From NCBI GenBank assembly GCA_964475515.1, contig CAYYWW010000032.1:1-10058 (forward strand): DNA of 10,058 bases. Direction: 5' to 3'. Position numbers and translations under genes: made by a program. The DNA is from CAYYWW01 sp964475515 (GTDB lineage: Archaea > Aenigmatarchaeota > Aenigmatarchaeia > QMZP01). Under the pieces are notes generated by a model that was not told where the DNA came from, made no database searches, and saw only the letters and a list, made by a program, of their open reading frames with translations. Shown here piece by piece: positions 1 to 5,732 of the stretch (position 1 is the stretch's first letter; every line of letters starts with the position of its first letter).

Positions 1-1115
1 CTAAGTGTTACCTTGTTATAAATACCATTTCTGAGGTATTCGATTTCCACCTCATCACCTACATCATGTGCTTGAATGGCTTCTATAAGCGTGTCCATAG
101 AGTCTATTTTTTTACCGTCAAATTTCACTATTATATCTCCGAGTGAGTATATCAGGCCGTTTTTTACTATTGTACCTCTTAATCCCGCCTTATATGCAGG
201 GCCATCTTTAACTATATCTATTATCAATGCGCCATAATCTATAGGAATTCCAAATGCTTCTGCGAGTTCAGGATCTACATCCCTTCCGGTTATACCCAGC
301 CATGGTCTTGTAACTTTCCCTTTTTCTATAATTTCACTTACCACTTTTTTAACAGTATTTATAGGTATTGCGAATCCAATTCCCTGATAAGCTCCTGTTG
401 TTGTGTAAATAGCAGTGTTTATGCCTATGACTTCACCATTCATGTTTATAAGAGGTCCACCGCTGTTACCAGGATTAATTGCGGCATCTGTTTGTATGAC
501 ACCGTTTATTTTATAGCCCTCTTCTGTTTCTATGGTCCTGTTGAGAGCACTAACTACACCAAGAGTTACTGTGTTATCGAGTCTGTAGGGATTTCCTATA
601 GCTATCACAATCTGTCCTGGTTTTACTTTATCTGAATTGCCCATGATAACAGGTTTTAATCCTCTTGCATTTATTTTTATTACTGCAGTGTCTGTCATAG
701 GATCTGTTCCAACAATCTTTGCTTCGTATTCTTTACCATTAGAAAGAATAACCTTAACACTATTTGCTCCAGAAACAACATGATTGTTTGTTACTATATA
801 TCCATCACTTCTTACAATAAATCCTGTACCTGTTCCTTCAACGGGTACTGGCCTAAAGAAAAAATCTCTTGTCATCGTAGTGGTAGTCACGTGTACAACA
901 GAATCTTTAACATTCTCTATTATAGATGATATGATTTGTTCCTCCAGCACACTTGTATTAAGGAATAGTTGCTGCTGATATTGTTGAGTTTCTTCTGGTA
1001 TAACATTATTAATATAAACTACTTGGAAAGTAAAAAATAAGAGACTAGTAATCAAGCTGGATAAGATAGCAACTATAACTACATATCTTTTTATAAATGA
1101 CTCTGAAACCCACAT
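1..1115 (-). CDS. HtrA/DegP-type membrane-anchored serine protease, PDZ-containing, 3' end cut by window
   Basis: The frame runs 371 codons from the ATG at 1115 to the window edge without a stop, so the C-terminus lies outside. Residues 11-35 form one hydrophobic segment, a signal anchor that would place the rest outside the membrane. A trypsin-like fold follows with a complete catalytic triad: H112 in TNNHVV, D142 in TDTAV and S218 in NPGNSGGP. From about residue 275 a PDZ domain begins (PWLGI, then GPAYKAGL and GDIIVKFDG) and is nearly complete at the edge. Family members degrade or refold damaged envelope proteins, the PDZ domain binding substrate C-termini. At roughly 370-380 residues it resembles single-PDZ DegS/HtrA forms, but a second PDZ cannot be excluded. 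It is the last visible gene of a minus-strand cluster, 35 bases after the 98-residue membrane protein, with a TATA-like palindrome in that gap. Confidence 0.95.
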   Translation of the reverse strand, partial: MWVSESFIKRYVVIVAILSSLITSLLFFTFQVVYINNVIPEETQQYQQQLFLNTSVLEEQIISSIIENVKDSVVHVTTTTMTRDFFFRPVPVEGTGTGFIVRSDGYIVTNNHVVSGANSVKVILSNGKEYEAKIVGTDPMTDTAVIKINARGLKPVIMGNSDKVKPGQIVIAIGNPYRLDNTVTLGVVSALNRTIETEEGYKINGVIQTDAAINPGNSGGPLINMNGEVIGINTAIYTTTGAYQGIGFAIPINTVKKVVSEIIEKGKVTRPWLGITGRDVDPELAEAFGIPIDYGALIIDIVKDGPAYKAGLRGTIVKNGLIYSLGDIIVKFDGKKIDSMDTLIEAIQAHDVGDEVEIEYLRNGIYNKVTL

Positions 1116-1128
1116 AGTATGATATTGA

Positions 1129-1148
1129 ATTTATTTTTAAAAATAAAT
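1129..1148 (-). promoter_or_regulatory. AT palindrome, probable TATA box for the HtrA gene
   Basis: These 20 bases are a perfect palindrome built only of A and T, with TTTTTAAAAA at its core. The centre is about 24 bases upstream of the HtrA start codon, and no Shine-Dalgarno is visible between. That geometry fits an archaeal TATA box with a leaderless or nearly leaderless transcript. An AT-only palindrome can arise by chance in AT-rich DNA, and it could also help termination of the upstream gene. Confidence 0.45.
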
Positions 1149-1150
1149 CC

Positions 1151-1447
1151 TTATTTTTTTCTTTTTTGTCTTCTACCAGATTCTTTAGCTCTTTTTAGAG
1201 TATATTTAACCTTATTTTTATTGATTTCCATTGGTTTAAACAAATAATATGCCGCCACTCCTATATACAATGCGATATAAACTAAAAGCCATAAAAATAC
1301 AAAAATAAAAACAACAGCAACAGCTCCTATAAAAACGGTAAGTATGTAAGGAAGAAATATGAAAAACAGAATGCCTGATATTATTAAAGCTATTATACCC
1401 AATATAAAAGCTCCACTCATCCTGAAAAAATAATCCTTTCGAGGCAT
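1151..1447 (-). CDS. small membrane protein of unknown function, basic C-terminus
   Basis: 98 residues. A short basic N-terminus (PRKDYFFR) is followed by hydrophobic stretches at about residues 11-35 and 38-70, which could make two or three membrane helices. The last 25 residues are strongly basic (KRAKESGRRQKRKK) and probably cytoplasmic. I recognise no family. The start lies 8 bases after the stop of the upstream membrane hydrolase gene, on the same strand and in the same cluster, so the two are probably co-transcribed. Only a weak GGTAAT ribosome-binding candidate precedes it. The composition (hydrophobic helices, Lys/Arg tail) is typical of genuine small membrane proteins, but function is unknown. 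Confidence 0.72.
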   Translation of the reverse strand: MPRKDYFFRMSGAFILGIIALIISGILFFIFLPYILTVFIGAVAVVFIFVFLWLLVYIALYIGVAAYYLFKPMEINKNKVKYTLKRAKESGRRQKRKK

Positions 1448-1455
1448 ATAAAATA

Positions 1456-1941
1456 TTACCTTTTGTTAATTAATTTGTATATATAAAGGAAAATGCTTGC
1501 AAAGAGCGAGAAAATACAAAAATTTATTATCTCATTATAAGGTAGCATATCGTAAATAGGATTATATGCTGAGGGAAAAAACGGTTTTATGTCGCTATAA
1601 AGAAACGAATCAAGAAACACATGAAGATATACACCAAAAAGTGATGCTAACAAAATCTTTTTAAAAGATGTCTTTTGTTTCAACCCAAACGATTCTAATA
1701 ATTTTTTCATCGGTTTTCTCAAATAAAACATAATTGGTGAAATGATAAGCGCTATTATACTCGCTCCTATAAAAGAATGGAAAAAACCATGCATGTTGTT
1801 ACCAATGTTGAAATAGAGATTCAAAAGAGGTTCAATATCGAGTATAACATTCGCAATTATAAATGTGGGGAAGTCGATATAGGAGAAAAGGAGGAGACCA
1901 AAAAGCATTGCGGGTCCTAAATGAAATGGAGTAAGTGGCAT
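1456..1941 (-). CDS. integral membrane protein, predicted metal-dependent hydrolase of the MPLTPFHLGP type (DUF4184/YdjM-like)
   Basis: 161 residues that open with MPLTPFHLGP, the N-terminal signature of a family of small membrane proteins annotated as predicted metal-dependent hydrolases. Polar residues placed in or near membrane helices could bind metal: H7, D35 in ILDIEP, H51 and H55 in MHGFFHSF, and H107 and D111 in YLHVFLDSF. Four hydrophobic stretches are visible, around residues 10-35, 52-74, 96-112 and 136-157. The reaction and substrate are not known for these proteins. The start is one base after the AIM24 stop, with AAGGAG inside the end of that gene serving as ribosome-binding site, so translation is probably coupled. 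Family membership is a recognition from the N-terminal motif; catalysis is inferred. Confidence 0.8.
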   Translation of the reverse strand: MPLTPFHLGPAMLFGLLLFSYIDFPTFIIANVILDIEPLLNLYFNIGNNMHGFFHSFIGASIIALIISPIMFYLRKPMKKLLESFGLKQKTSFKKILLASLFGVYLHVFLDSFLYSDIKPFFPSAYNPIYDMLPYNEIINFCIFSLFASIFLYIYKLINKR

Positions 1942-1942
1942 G

Positions 1943-2677
1943 CTATCTCCTTCTCATCATGGATCCTAGTAAAATTCCAGCTGCCATACTTGTTCCTGCT
2001 CTGTTACCAGGAAGATATTCAGCAATTTTTCCTGCTAGTTCATTAACAGGCATGCTCTGAACCCAAACCCTTCCAGGACCAATGCATGTTGCAAGGAAAA
2101 GACCTTCACCACCCCATATGATATTTTTTATCCCCTTCACTCTCTCAACAGTATAATCAACACTTGAATCAAACATTGCAAGATTTCCTGTGTCTACGCG
2201 TATTTTTTCCCCAACCTTGAGCTTAATCTCCGTGATCTCACCACCGACATTAAAGAATGCTTTGCCAGGCCCTTTGAGTTTTATAAGTATCAAACCTTCG
2301 CCACCTAGCAAACCAGCTCCTATTCTTTTTGTGAATGTTGCATCAAATGTAATGGAGGGCTCTGCGCATAGAAAAGCGTCCTTTTGTGCTATTATTTCTT
2401 CCCCTTCTTTTAATTCGAGCGGTATTATCTTTCCTGGAAACTCAGAACCAAAACCAACAATACCTTTCCCTGATTCACATGTAAAATTTACAAGGAAAAA
2501 TGATTCTCCAGCAAACTTTCTTTTTATTGCATTCCATAAACCACCCTTTGCCTCAGTTCTCATGTTTATGTTATCACTCATATAGACTAGTCTTCCTGAC
2601 TCAGAAACAATAGATTCACCTTCATTTAATTCTATGTTAAGGAGCTGCATTGTAGTTCCATGTAGATCAAATTTCAT
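1943..2677 (-). CDS. AIM24 / TIGR00266 family protein
   Basis: 244 residues. The sequence has the Gly-rich beta-repeat character of the AIM24 (DUF124, TIGR00266) family: ESGRLVYMSDNINMRTEAKGG near the N-terminus, GPGKAFFNVGGEI at about 135-147, and GGEGLFLATCIGPGRVWVQSMP near 190-210. The C-terminus is a short Gly/Met segment ending in RRR. Homologues occur in bacteria, archaea and mitochondria; the yeast member is needed for inner-membrane organisation, but no enzymatic activity is established. It is the first gene of the minus-strand cluster. A strong GAGGTGG Shine-Dalgarno lies at 2682-2688, and a TTTTTAAAAA box at 2705-2714 fits a promoter. Association with an HtrA protease and two membrane proteins suggests an envelope role, which is inference. 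Confidence 0.92.
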   Translation of the reverse strand: MKFDLHGTTMQLLNIELNEGESIVSESGRLVYMSDNINMRTEAKGGLWNAIKRKFAGESFFLVNFTCESGKGIVGFGSEFPGKIIPLELKEGEEIIAQKDAFLCAEPSITFDATFTKRIGAGLLGGEGLILIKLKGPGKAFFNVGGEITEIKLKVGEKIRVDTGNLAMFDSSVDYTVERVKGIKNIIWGGEGLFLATCIGPGRVWVQSMPVNELAGKIAEYLPGNRAGTSMAAGILLGSMMRRR

Positions 2678-2681
2678 TTGT

Positions 2682-2714
2682 CCACCTCATAAATAAATAT
2701 TATATTTTTAAAAA
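2682..2714 (-). promoter_or_regulatory. promoter and Shine-Dalgarno of the AIM24 cluster
   Basis: On the minus strand a TATA-like TTTTTAAAAA (2705-2714) is centred about 32 bases before the AIM24 start, followed by GAGGTGG (2682-2688) five bases before the ATG. The leader would be short. The promoter is back to back with that of tRNA-Pro, whose TATA box is at 2719-2729. Confidence 0.5.
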
Positions 2715-2718
2715 TGCC

Positions 2719-2729
2719 GATATATAAAG
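2719..2729 (+). promoter_or_regulatory. TATA box of tRNA-Pro
   Basis: GATATATAAAG is centred about 28 bases upstream of the first tRNA-Pro base (2752). This is the usual archaeal distance from TATA box to transcription start, so the transcript probably begins at or very near the tRNA 5' end. Confidence 0.65.
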
Positions 2730-2751
2730 AATAAAGTTTAACAAAATTTAT

Positions 2752-2876
2752 GGGCCCGTGGTGTAGCTCGAAGTAAAGCTTCCGTCTTACATGTTTTGGG
2801 AAGCTTTACTTCCTAAAATGGTCTAGCATCGGGGCTTTGGGAGCCTCAGACCTGAGTTCAAATCTCAGCGGGCCCA
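2752..2876 (+). tRNA. tRNA-Pro (anticodon UGG), with a 50-nt D-loop intron
   Basis: The acceptor stem GGGCCCG (2752-2758) pairs fully with CGGGCCC (2869-2875), followed by discriminator A2876; CCA is not encoded. The anticodon arm is GGGGC-TTTGGGA-GCCTC, giving anticodon TGG and G37 as expected for proline. The T-arm is CTGAG-TTCAAAT-CTCAG. The D-arm is interrupted: removing 50 bases (2769-2818 preferred) restores a D-loop AGCTTGGTCTA between stems GTGT and GCAT. This yields a normal 75-nt tRNA. The HIT gene starts 22 bases downstream with no visible promoter between. Confidence 0.93.
2769..2818 (+). other. archaeal tRNA intron in the D-loop of tRNA-Pro
   Basis: The insert is dominated by a hairpin: 2770-2783 pairs with 2799-2812 (14 bp, core AAGTAAAGCTT against AAGCTTTACTT) around a 15-nt loop. 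Next to it a BHB-like site can be drawn. Bulge CTC (2767-2769) lies on one side; TAG (2764-2766) pairs with CTA (2813-2815); a bulge ending at T2819 lies on the other. The central helix is 3 bp plus a G-A mismatch rather than the canonical 4 bp, so the motif is relaxed and the cut sites could shift by a base or two. The 50-nt length is fixed by the mature tRNA fold. Confidence 0.8.
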
Positions 2877-2888
2877 TAAAAATCAACT

Positions 2889-2893
2889 GGAGG
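2889..2893 (+). promoter_or_regulatory. Shine-Dalgarno of the HIT gene
   Basis: GGAGG with a 5-base spacer precedes the ATG at 2899, between the end of tRNA-Pro and the gene. It supports translation from a leader that remains after tRNA 3' processing. Confidence 0.75.
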
Positions 2894-2898
2894 CGAAT

Positions 2899-3426
2899 AT
2901 GGCTGAAGAATGTATATTTTGCAAGATAGTAGAGGGGCAAGTACCGACGATAAAGGTATATGAAGATGAAAAGCATATGGCTTTTTTAGATATAAATCCC
3001 AGAAATCCTGGACATACACTACTCATACCGAAAAAACATTATGAAACCATACTGGAAATGACAGAGGATGAATTGGCAGATTTGGCAAGAGTTTTACGAA
3101 AGGTTGTAAAGGGAGTTAAATACGCAACTAATGCAGAGGGTATTTCAATAGCACAAAGTAATGGAAGGTCAGCTGGGCAGAGAGTACCTCATGTGCACTT
3201 TTTTATCATACCAAGATTTTTAACTGAAACACCACCAGGATTAGAAGAGATTATTCCAGTAAAAAGAATGGATCAAACAGCTATGGAAGCTATAGCGGAA
3301 AAAATAAAGGAAAACATGGGTGGGGATGTCGAAATACCAGAGGAGTTTTCAATTGAAAAAGAAGAAACCGAAAAAAAGAAAGAAACATCAAAAGAAGAGG
3401 AAGAAGAGATAAACTTTGAGTTTTAA
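2899..3426 (+). CDS. HIT-family nucleotide-binding hydrolase/transferase with acidic-basic C-terminal tail
   Basis: 175 residues. The N-terminus CIFCKI (C5, C8) is the zinc-binding pair of HINT-like proteins; DINPRNPGHTLLIPKKH (31-47) is the HIT nucleotide-binding core. The histidine triad lies in VPHVHFFIIPR: H98 and H100 are present, H100 corresponding to the nucleophile, but the third position is F102 instead of His. Family members cleave nucleoside phosphoramidates, AMP-lysine or dinucleoside polyphosphates. The HIT domain ends near residue 140 and a Glu/Lys-rich tail of about 30 residues follows, absent from typical family members. The ATG is chosen by GGAGG at 2889-2893, five bases upstream. 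It begins 22 bases after tRNA-Pro with no TATA box between, so co-transcription with the tRNA is likely. Confidence 0.93.
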   Translation: MAEECIFCKIVEGQVPTIKVYEDEKHMAFLDINPRNPGHTLLIPKKHYETILEMTEDELADLARVLRKVVKGVKYATNAEGISIAQSNGRSAGQRVPHVHFFIIPRFLTETPPGLEEIIPVKRMDQTAMEAIAEKIKENMGGDVEIPEEFSIEKEETEKKKETSKEEEEEINFEF

Positions 3427-3455
3427 GTTGTACTATTCAATGAGGATAAAGTTAA

Positions 3456-3466
3456 TTTTATATAAA
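3456..3466 (+). promoter_or_regulatory. TATA box of tRNA-Gly
   Basis: TTTTATATAAA lies about 39 bases upstream of the tRNA 5' end (3500). Transcription would start near 3487, leaving a short 5' leader for RNase P. This gives the tRNA its own promoter after the HIT gene. Confidence 0.6.
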
Positions 3467-3527
3467 TTCAAGTTTCACATAATTTATCATATCATAAATG
3501 CGACCGTAGTCTAATGGTAGGACCCGA

Positions 3528-3541
3528 ACAATTTGGGGTAA
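3528..3541 (+). other. 14-nt intron in the anticodon stem (position 29/30) of tRNA-Gly
   Basis: A near-textbook BHB forms. ACCC (3522-3525) pairs with GGGT (3536-3539) as the 4-bp central helix. The 3-nt bulges are GAA (3526-3528) and AAG (3540-3542). The outer helix pairs 3519-3521 with 3543-3545, and a tiny inner helix CA/TG closes an ATT loop. Cutting after the second base of each bulge removes 3528-3541 and restores stem CGAGC. This is close to the lower size limit known to me for archaeal tRNA introns. Confidence 0.85.
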
Positions 3542-3570
3542 GCCTTCCAAGCTCGTGATCCGGGTTCGAA

Positions 3571-3621
3571 TGGCACTTTCCTTGGAGAAAGTGCTTAAAA
3601 AATTTATAAAGAAAACGAAAA
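3571..3621 (+). other. 51-nt intron in the T-loop (position 59/60) of tRNA-Gly
   Basis: TTCG (3565-3568) pairs with CGAA (3616-3619) as the 4-bp central helix. The bulges are AAT (3569-3571) and AAT (3620-3622), and the outer helix is the T-stem itself (CCGGG/CCCGG). Cutting after the second bulge base gives TTCGAA-T, a normal T-loop. The intron carries an 8-bp hairpin GCACTTTC/GAAAGTGC (3573-3580 with 3587-3594) but no inner helix touching the bulge, so the splice site is of the relaxed type. Confidence 0.85.
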
Positions 3622-3683
3622 TCCCGGCGGTCGCATTTCAACTCTCTTAATTTATGATTCATTTAAAGTTTCTTGGGTAGAAT

Positions 3684-3691
3684 TTGAAAAA
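3684..3691 (-). terminator. possible T-run terminator of the GAPDH gene
   Basis: Immediately after the GAPDH stop codon the minus strand reads GATTTTTC. Archaeal RNA polymerase can terminate on short T-runs without a hairpin. No strong stem is seen. The 57-base gap to tRNA-Gly is a convergent junction; on the plus strand only a pyrimidine-rich stretch (3636-3650) follows the tRNA. Confidence 0.3.
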
Positions 3692-3692
3692 T

Positions 3693-4769
3693 CTATAGCT
3701 CCTCGGCAAGTTTCTTAAGCAGATCATTTAACCTACAAACGTATCCCCACTCATTGTCGTAAAATCCAAAAATCTTCGCTACAGGCTTTGTTTTAATATA
3801 TCTAGACGGGATAATACATGAGTGCTCATCACCAATAACATCACCTGACACTATAGGATATCTACTCACATCCAAGATGCCGTTTAATTCACCTTCTGAA
3901 TATTCTTCAAATGCATCTATCAAATTTTCTGGTTCCAAGTCTGGGGTTCCCAATTCAACTGTGAGATCCACAAGAGAGCCTGTTATAGTTGGAACACGAA
4001 CTGCATAGCCATCCAATCTACCTTCTAAGTGAGGAAAGATTCTTCCTATGAGACCAGCAGCTCCTGTTTTTGTTATTACTATATTCTGTGCTGCTGCTCT
4101 ACCTCTTGCCATATCTTTATGAGGGCCATCAACAAGCTGTTGATCTCTAGTGTAAGCATGAACAGTAGTCATAAATCCCCTTTTTATTCCAAATTCGTTT
4201 TCCAAAACGTATATCATAGGAATAAGTGCGTTCGTTGTACAGGAACCAGGAGATATTATTTTATGCCTTCCCAAATCAAGCTTTTCTTCATTTATTCTCA
4301 TTATGATAGTAAATGTTTTGGATGGATCCGCTTTACCTTTAAATGGAGCAGTCACTATTACATAATCTGCACCGGATTCTATATGACTCATTGCCTGTTC
4401 GGGATCTCTGAATAAACCAGAGCTTTCAACTACAACATCAACCCCAAGAGCTTTATATGGAAGTCTTGCTGGACGTTCTTTCCCCTCACTCAAAGCAAAA
4501 TAGAAAATTTCTTCGTTATCCACCACAAGTTTACCTTCACTTAAAAAATCCCCCACCCTCTCTTTACTGGACTTATATGATACATCACCATCGTATCTTC
4601 CATACGTTGTATCATACTTTAGAAGATATGCAGCATTTTCAAGTGAAATTCCAGGATCATTTATAAGAACTATCTCATAAGCACCATCATAATTTTCTTT
4701 CGCAACTCTCGTCAAAACTCTTCCTATTCTTCCAAAACCATTTATAGCAACTCTTAATGGTCTGTCCAT
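3693..4769 (-). CDS. gap: class I (bacterial-type) glyceraldehyde-3-phosphate dehydrogenase
   Basis: 358 residues from the chosen start. It oxidises glyceraldehyde 3-phosphate with phosphate and NAD(P) in glycolysis, or works in reverse in gluconeogenesis. The Rossmann fold begins AINGFGRIGR (9-18); IND (36-38) ends the second strand, where an acidic residue favours NAD. The catalytic block SPGSCTTNAL contains C177, partnered by H204 in TTVHAYT; the C-terminal FYDNEWGY closes the active site. All features are of the class I family, not the class II enzyme standard in archaea. The frame extends upstream to an ATG at 4808, but the start at 4769 fits the family's usual N-terminus, and a TATA-like box at 4796-4805 lies between the two. 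No good Shine-Dalgarno is seen, so the mRNA may be nearly leaderless. Confidence 0.95.
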   Translation of the reverse strand: MDRPLRVAINGFGRIGRVLTRVAKENYDGAYEIVLINDPGISLENAAYLLKYDTTYGRYDGDVSYKSSKERVGDFLSEGKLVVDNEEIFYFALSEGKERPARLPYKALGVDVVVESSGLFRDPEQAMSHIESGADYVIVTAPFKGKADPSKTFTIIMRINEEKLDLGRHKIISPGSCTTNALIPMIYVLENEFGIKRGFMTTVHAYTRDQQLVDGPHKDMARGRAAAQNIVITKTGAAGLIGRIFPHLEGRLDGYAVRVPTITGSLVDLTVELGTPDLEPENLIDAFEEYSEGELNGILDVSRYPIVSGDVIGDEHSCIIPSRYIKTKPVAKIFGFYDNEWGYVCRLNDLLKKLAEEL

Positions 4770-4795
4770 ACTCTCAATGAAATTATAACAACTAA

Positions 4796-4805
4796 GTTTT
4801 AAAAA
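4796..4805 (-). promoter_or_regulatory. probable TATA box of the GAPDH gene
   Basis: The minus strand reads GTTTTTAAAAC across this stretch, centred about 31 bases upstream of the ATG at 4769. It resembles the TTTTTAAAAA boxes before the AIM24 and HtrA genes and argues against initiation at the upstream ATG at 4808. Confidence 0.5.
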
Positions 4806-4834
4806 CATTTTCTATTTCGCAACACAAAGGTAGT

Positions 4835-5647
4835 TTATTCTATAAAAATAAGCGCAGCCATTATAGCTACACCTAACAACAGAAAAACAAGTTGAAGTGC
4901 GGATTTTTTCATAGATACTTCTTTTTTAAGCTCTGGTATAAGATCGGTTGAAGCTATATATATGAATCCCCCTGCTGCAAAAGGAACCAAGAATTTTACA
5001 GTTTCGTGCATGTAAGTACCAAACACAAGCACTGTCAATGCTCCAACAACAGCCGTTAGCGCCGTCAAGAAATTCATTAATAACGCTTTTCTCACGGTAA
5101 ATTTACTATATATCAAAACTCCGAAATCGCCTATCTCTTGTGGTATTTCGTGCATAATTACCGCTATCGTTGTAGCTATGCCCAACGGTACACTCGTCAA
5201 ATATGAAGCTGCCACTATTAAACCATCTATAAAATTGTGAACAGCATCACCGAAAAGATTCATATAACCAAGGCTGTGCGGATGCTCATCAGAAGTGGGG
5301 ATGTGACAATGACGCCAACATATGAATTTTTCAACTACGAATGACGTGAAAATCCCCAAAAGAACATAAAGTGAAACATCTATGCCGAATCCCATCTCCT
5401 CCACAGTTTCAGGTAGTAAATGGATGAACGCTCCACCCAATAGACCACCAGCTGAGAAAGAAACCATGCATAAAAGCATTTTTTTAAGCACATCCAAACT
5501 AACAGAAAGTGTTAAAACACCTATGAAAGATATAAGACTAACCACAAAAACACTTCCCAGTGTTAAAATCCAAATCTCAATCATAGGAATCGAAGTATTA
5601 TAGTAGTATTTATGTGATTGTTGACTAATAAAGTGCATATGTACCAT
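4835..5647 (-). CDS. ZIP-family divalent metal transporter
   Basis: 270 residues from the ATG at 5647, or 249 from the ATG at 5584 (M22). About eight hydrophobic helices are visible. Helix 4 carries VHNFIDG (H137, N138, D141) and helix 5 carries HEIPQEIGDF (H166, E167, E171), the intramembrane metal site of ZIP proteins. Q170 replaces the second His often seen in LIV-1-type members. The loop before helix 4 is His-rich (H113, H115, H122, H124 with C114). ZIP proteins bring Zn, Fe or Mn into the cytoplasm. The longer start adds MVHMHF and two more His, and a TTATAATC box 27 bases before it supports a leaderless start there. The shorter start removes a weakly conserved leader, so the N-terminus is uncertain. 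Divergent from the zinc-ribbon gene at 5733. Confidence 0.92.
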   Translation of the reverse strand: MVHMHFISQQSHKYYYNTSIPMIEIWILTLGSVFVVSLISFIGVLTLSVSLDVLKKMLLCMVSFSAGGLLGGAFIHLLPETVEEMGFGIDVSLYVLLGIFTSFVVEKFICWRHCHIPTSDEHPHSLGYMNLFGDAVHNFIDGLIVAASYLTSVPLGIATTIAVIMHEIPQEIGDFGVLIYSKFTVRKALLMNFLTALTAVVGALTVLVFGTYMHETVKFLVPFAAGGFIYIASTDLIPELKKEVSMKKSALQLVFLLLGVAIMAALIFIE

Positions 5648-5669
5648 TACTTGTTAAGAACAGATTGAT

Positions 5670-5697
5670 GATTATAACACCTCAAGTATTTAAATAC
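5670..5697. promoter_or_regulatory. divergent promoter region between ZIP and the CxxC gene
   Basis: It contains a perfect 12-bp palindrome GTATTTAAATAC (5686-5697), which offers a TATA-like box in either direction. For the plus-strand gene its centre is 41 bases before the ATG, putting transcription start just before AAGGAG (5718-5723). For the ZIP gene a second box, TTATAATC (minus strand, 5670-5677), lies about 27 bases before the ATG at 5647. Confidence 0.45.
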
Positions 5698-5732
5698 AGG
5701 ATTCAATTATCAGCAGTAAGGAGTTAAAAAAT

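Larger units (their letters stand above)
3500..3635 (+). tRNA. tRNA-Gly (anticodon UCC), with two introns
   Basis: The acceptor stem GCGACCG (3500-3506) pairs with CGGTCGC (3628-3634), followed by discriminator A3635; no CCA is encoded. D-arm: GTCT-AATGGTA-GGAC. The anticodon stem is split: CGA (3525-3527) and GC (3542-3543) join into CGAGC, which pairs with GCTCG (3551-3555) around loop CTTCCAA, anticodon TCC. The T-arm is also split: CCGGG TTCGAA, an insert, then T CCCGG. Removing 14 and 51 bases yields a 71-nt canonical tRNA. Every stem pairs after removal, which argues against a pseudogene. Confidence 0.92.

Noticed and set aside
784..978. plus-strand frame antisense to HtrA
   Set aside because: It lies wholly opposite conserved protease coding sequence with catalytic motifs; no promoter or family support.
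2190..2585. 131-codon plus-strand frame antisense to the AIM24 gene
   Set aside because: A mirror of a well-supported gene; Pro/Ser-rich composition is typical of an antisense shadow.
2770..2812. hairpin within tRNA-Pro read as a terminator or mobile-element insertion
   Set aside because: No target duplication or element ends are seen, and precise removal of 50 bases restores a complete tRNA; an intron explains it better.
3500..3635. tRNA-Gly as a degraded pseudogene or integration site
   Set aside because: All stems pair perfectly after removal of the two inserts, splice motifs are present, and no repeated tRNA fragment or integrase is in the window.
4770..4808. N-terminal extension of GAPDH from the ATG at 4808
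   Set aside because: The extra 13 residues do not match the family and the probable TATA box lies inside this stretch; the ATG at 4769 gives the usual N-terminus.
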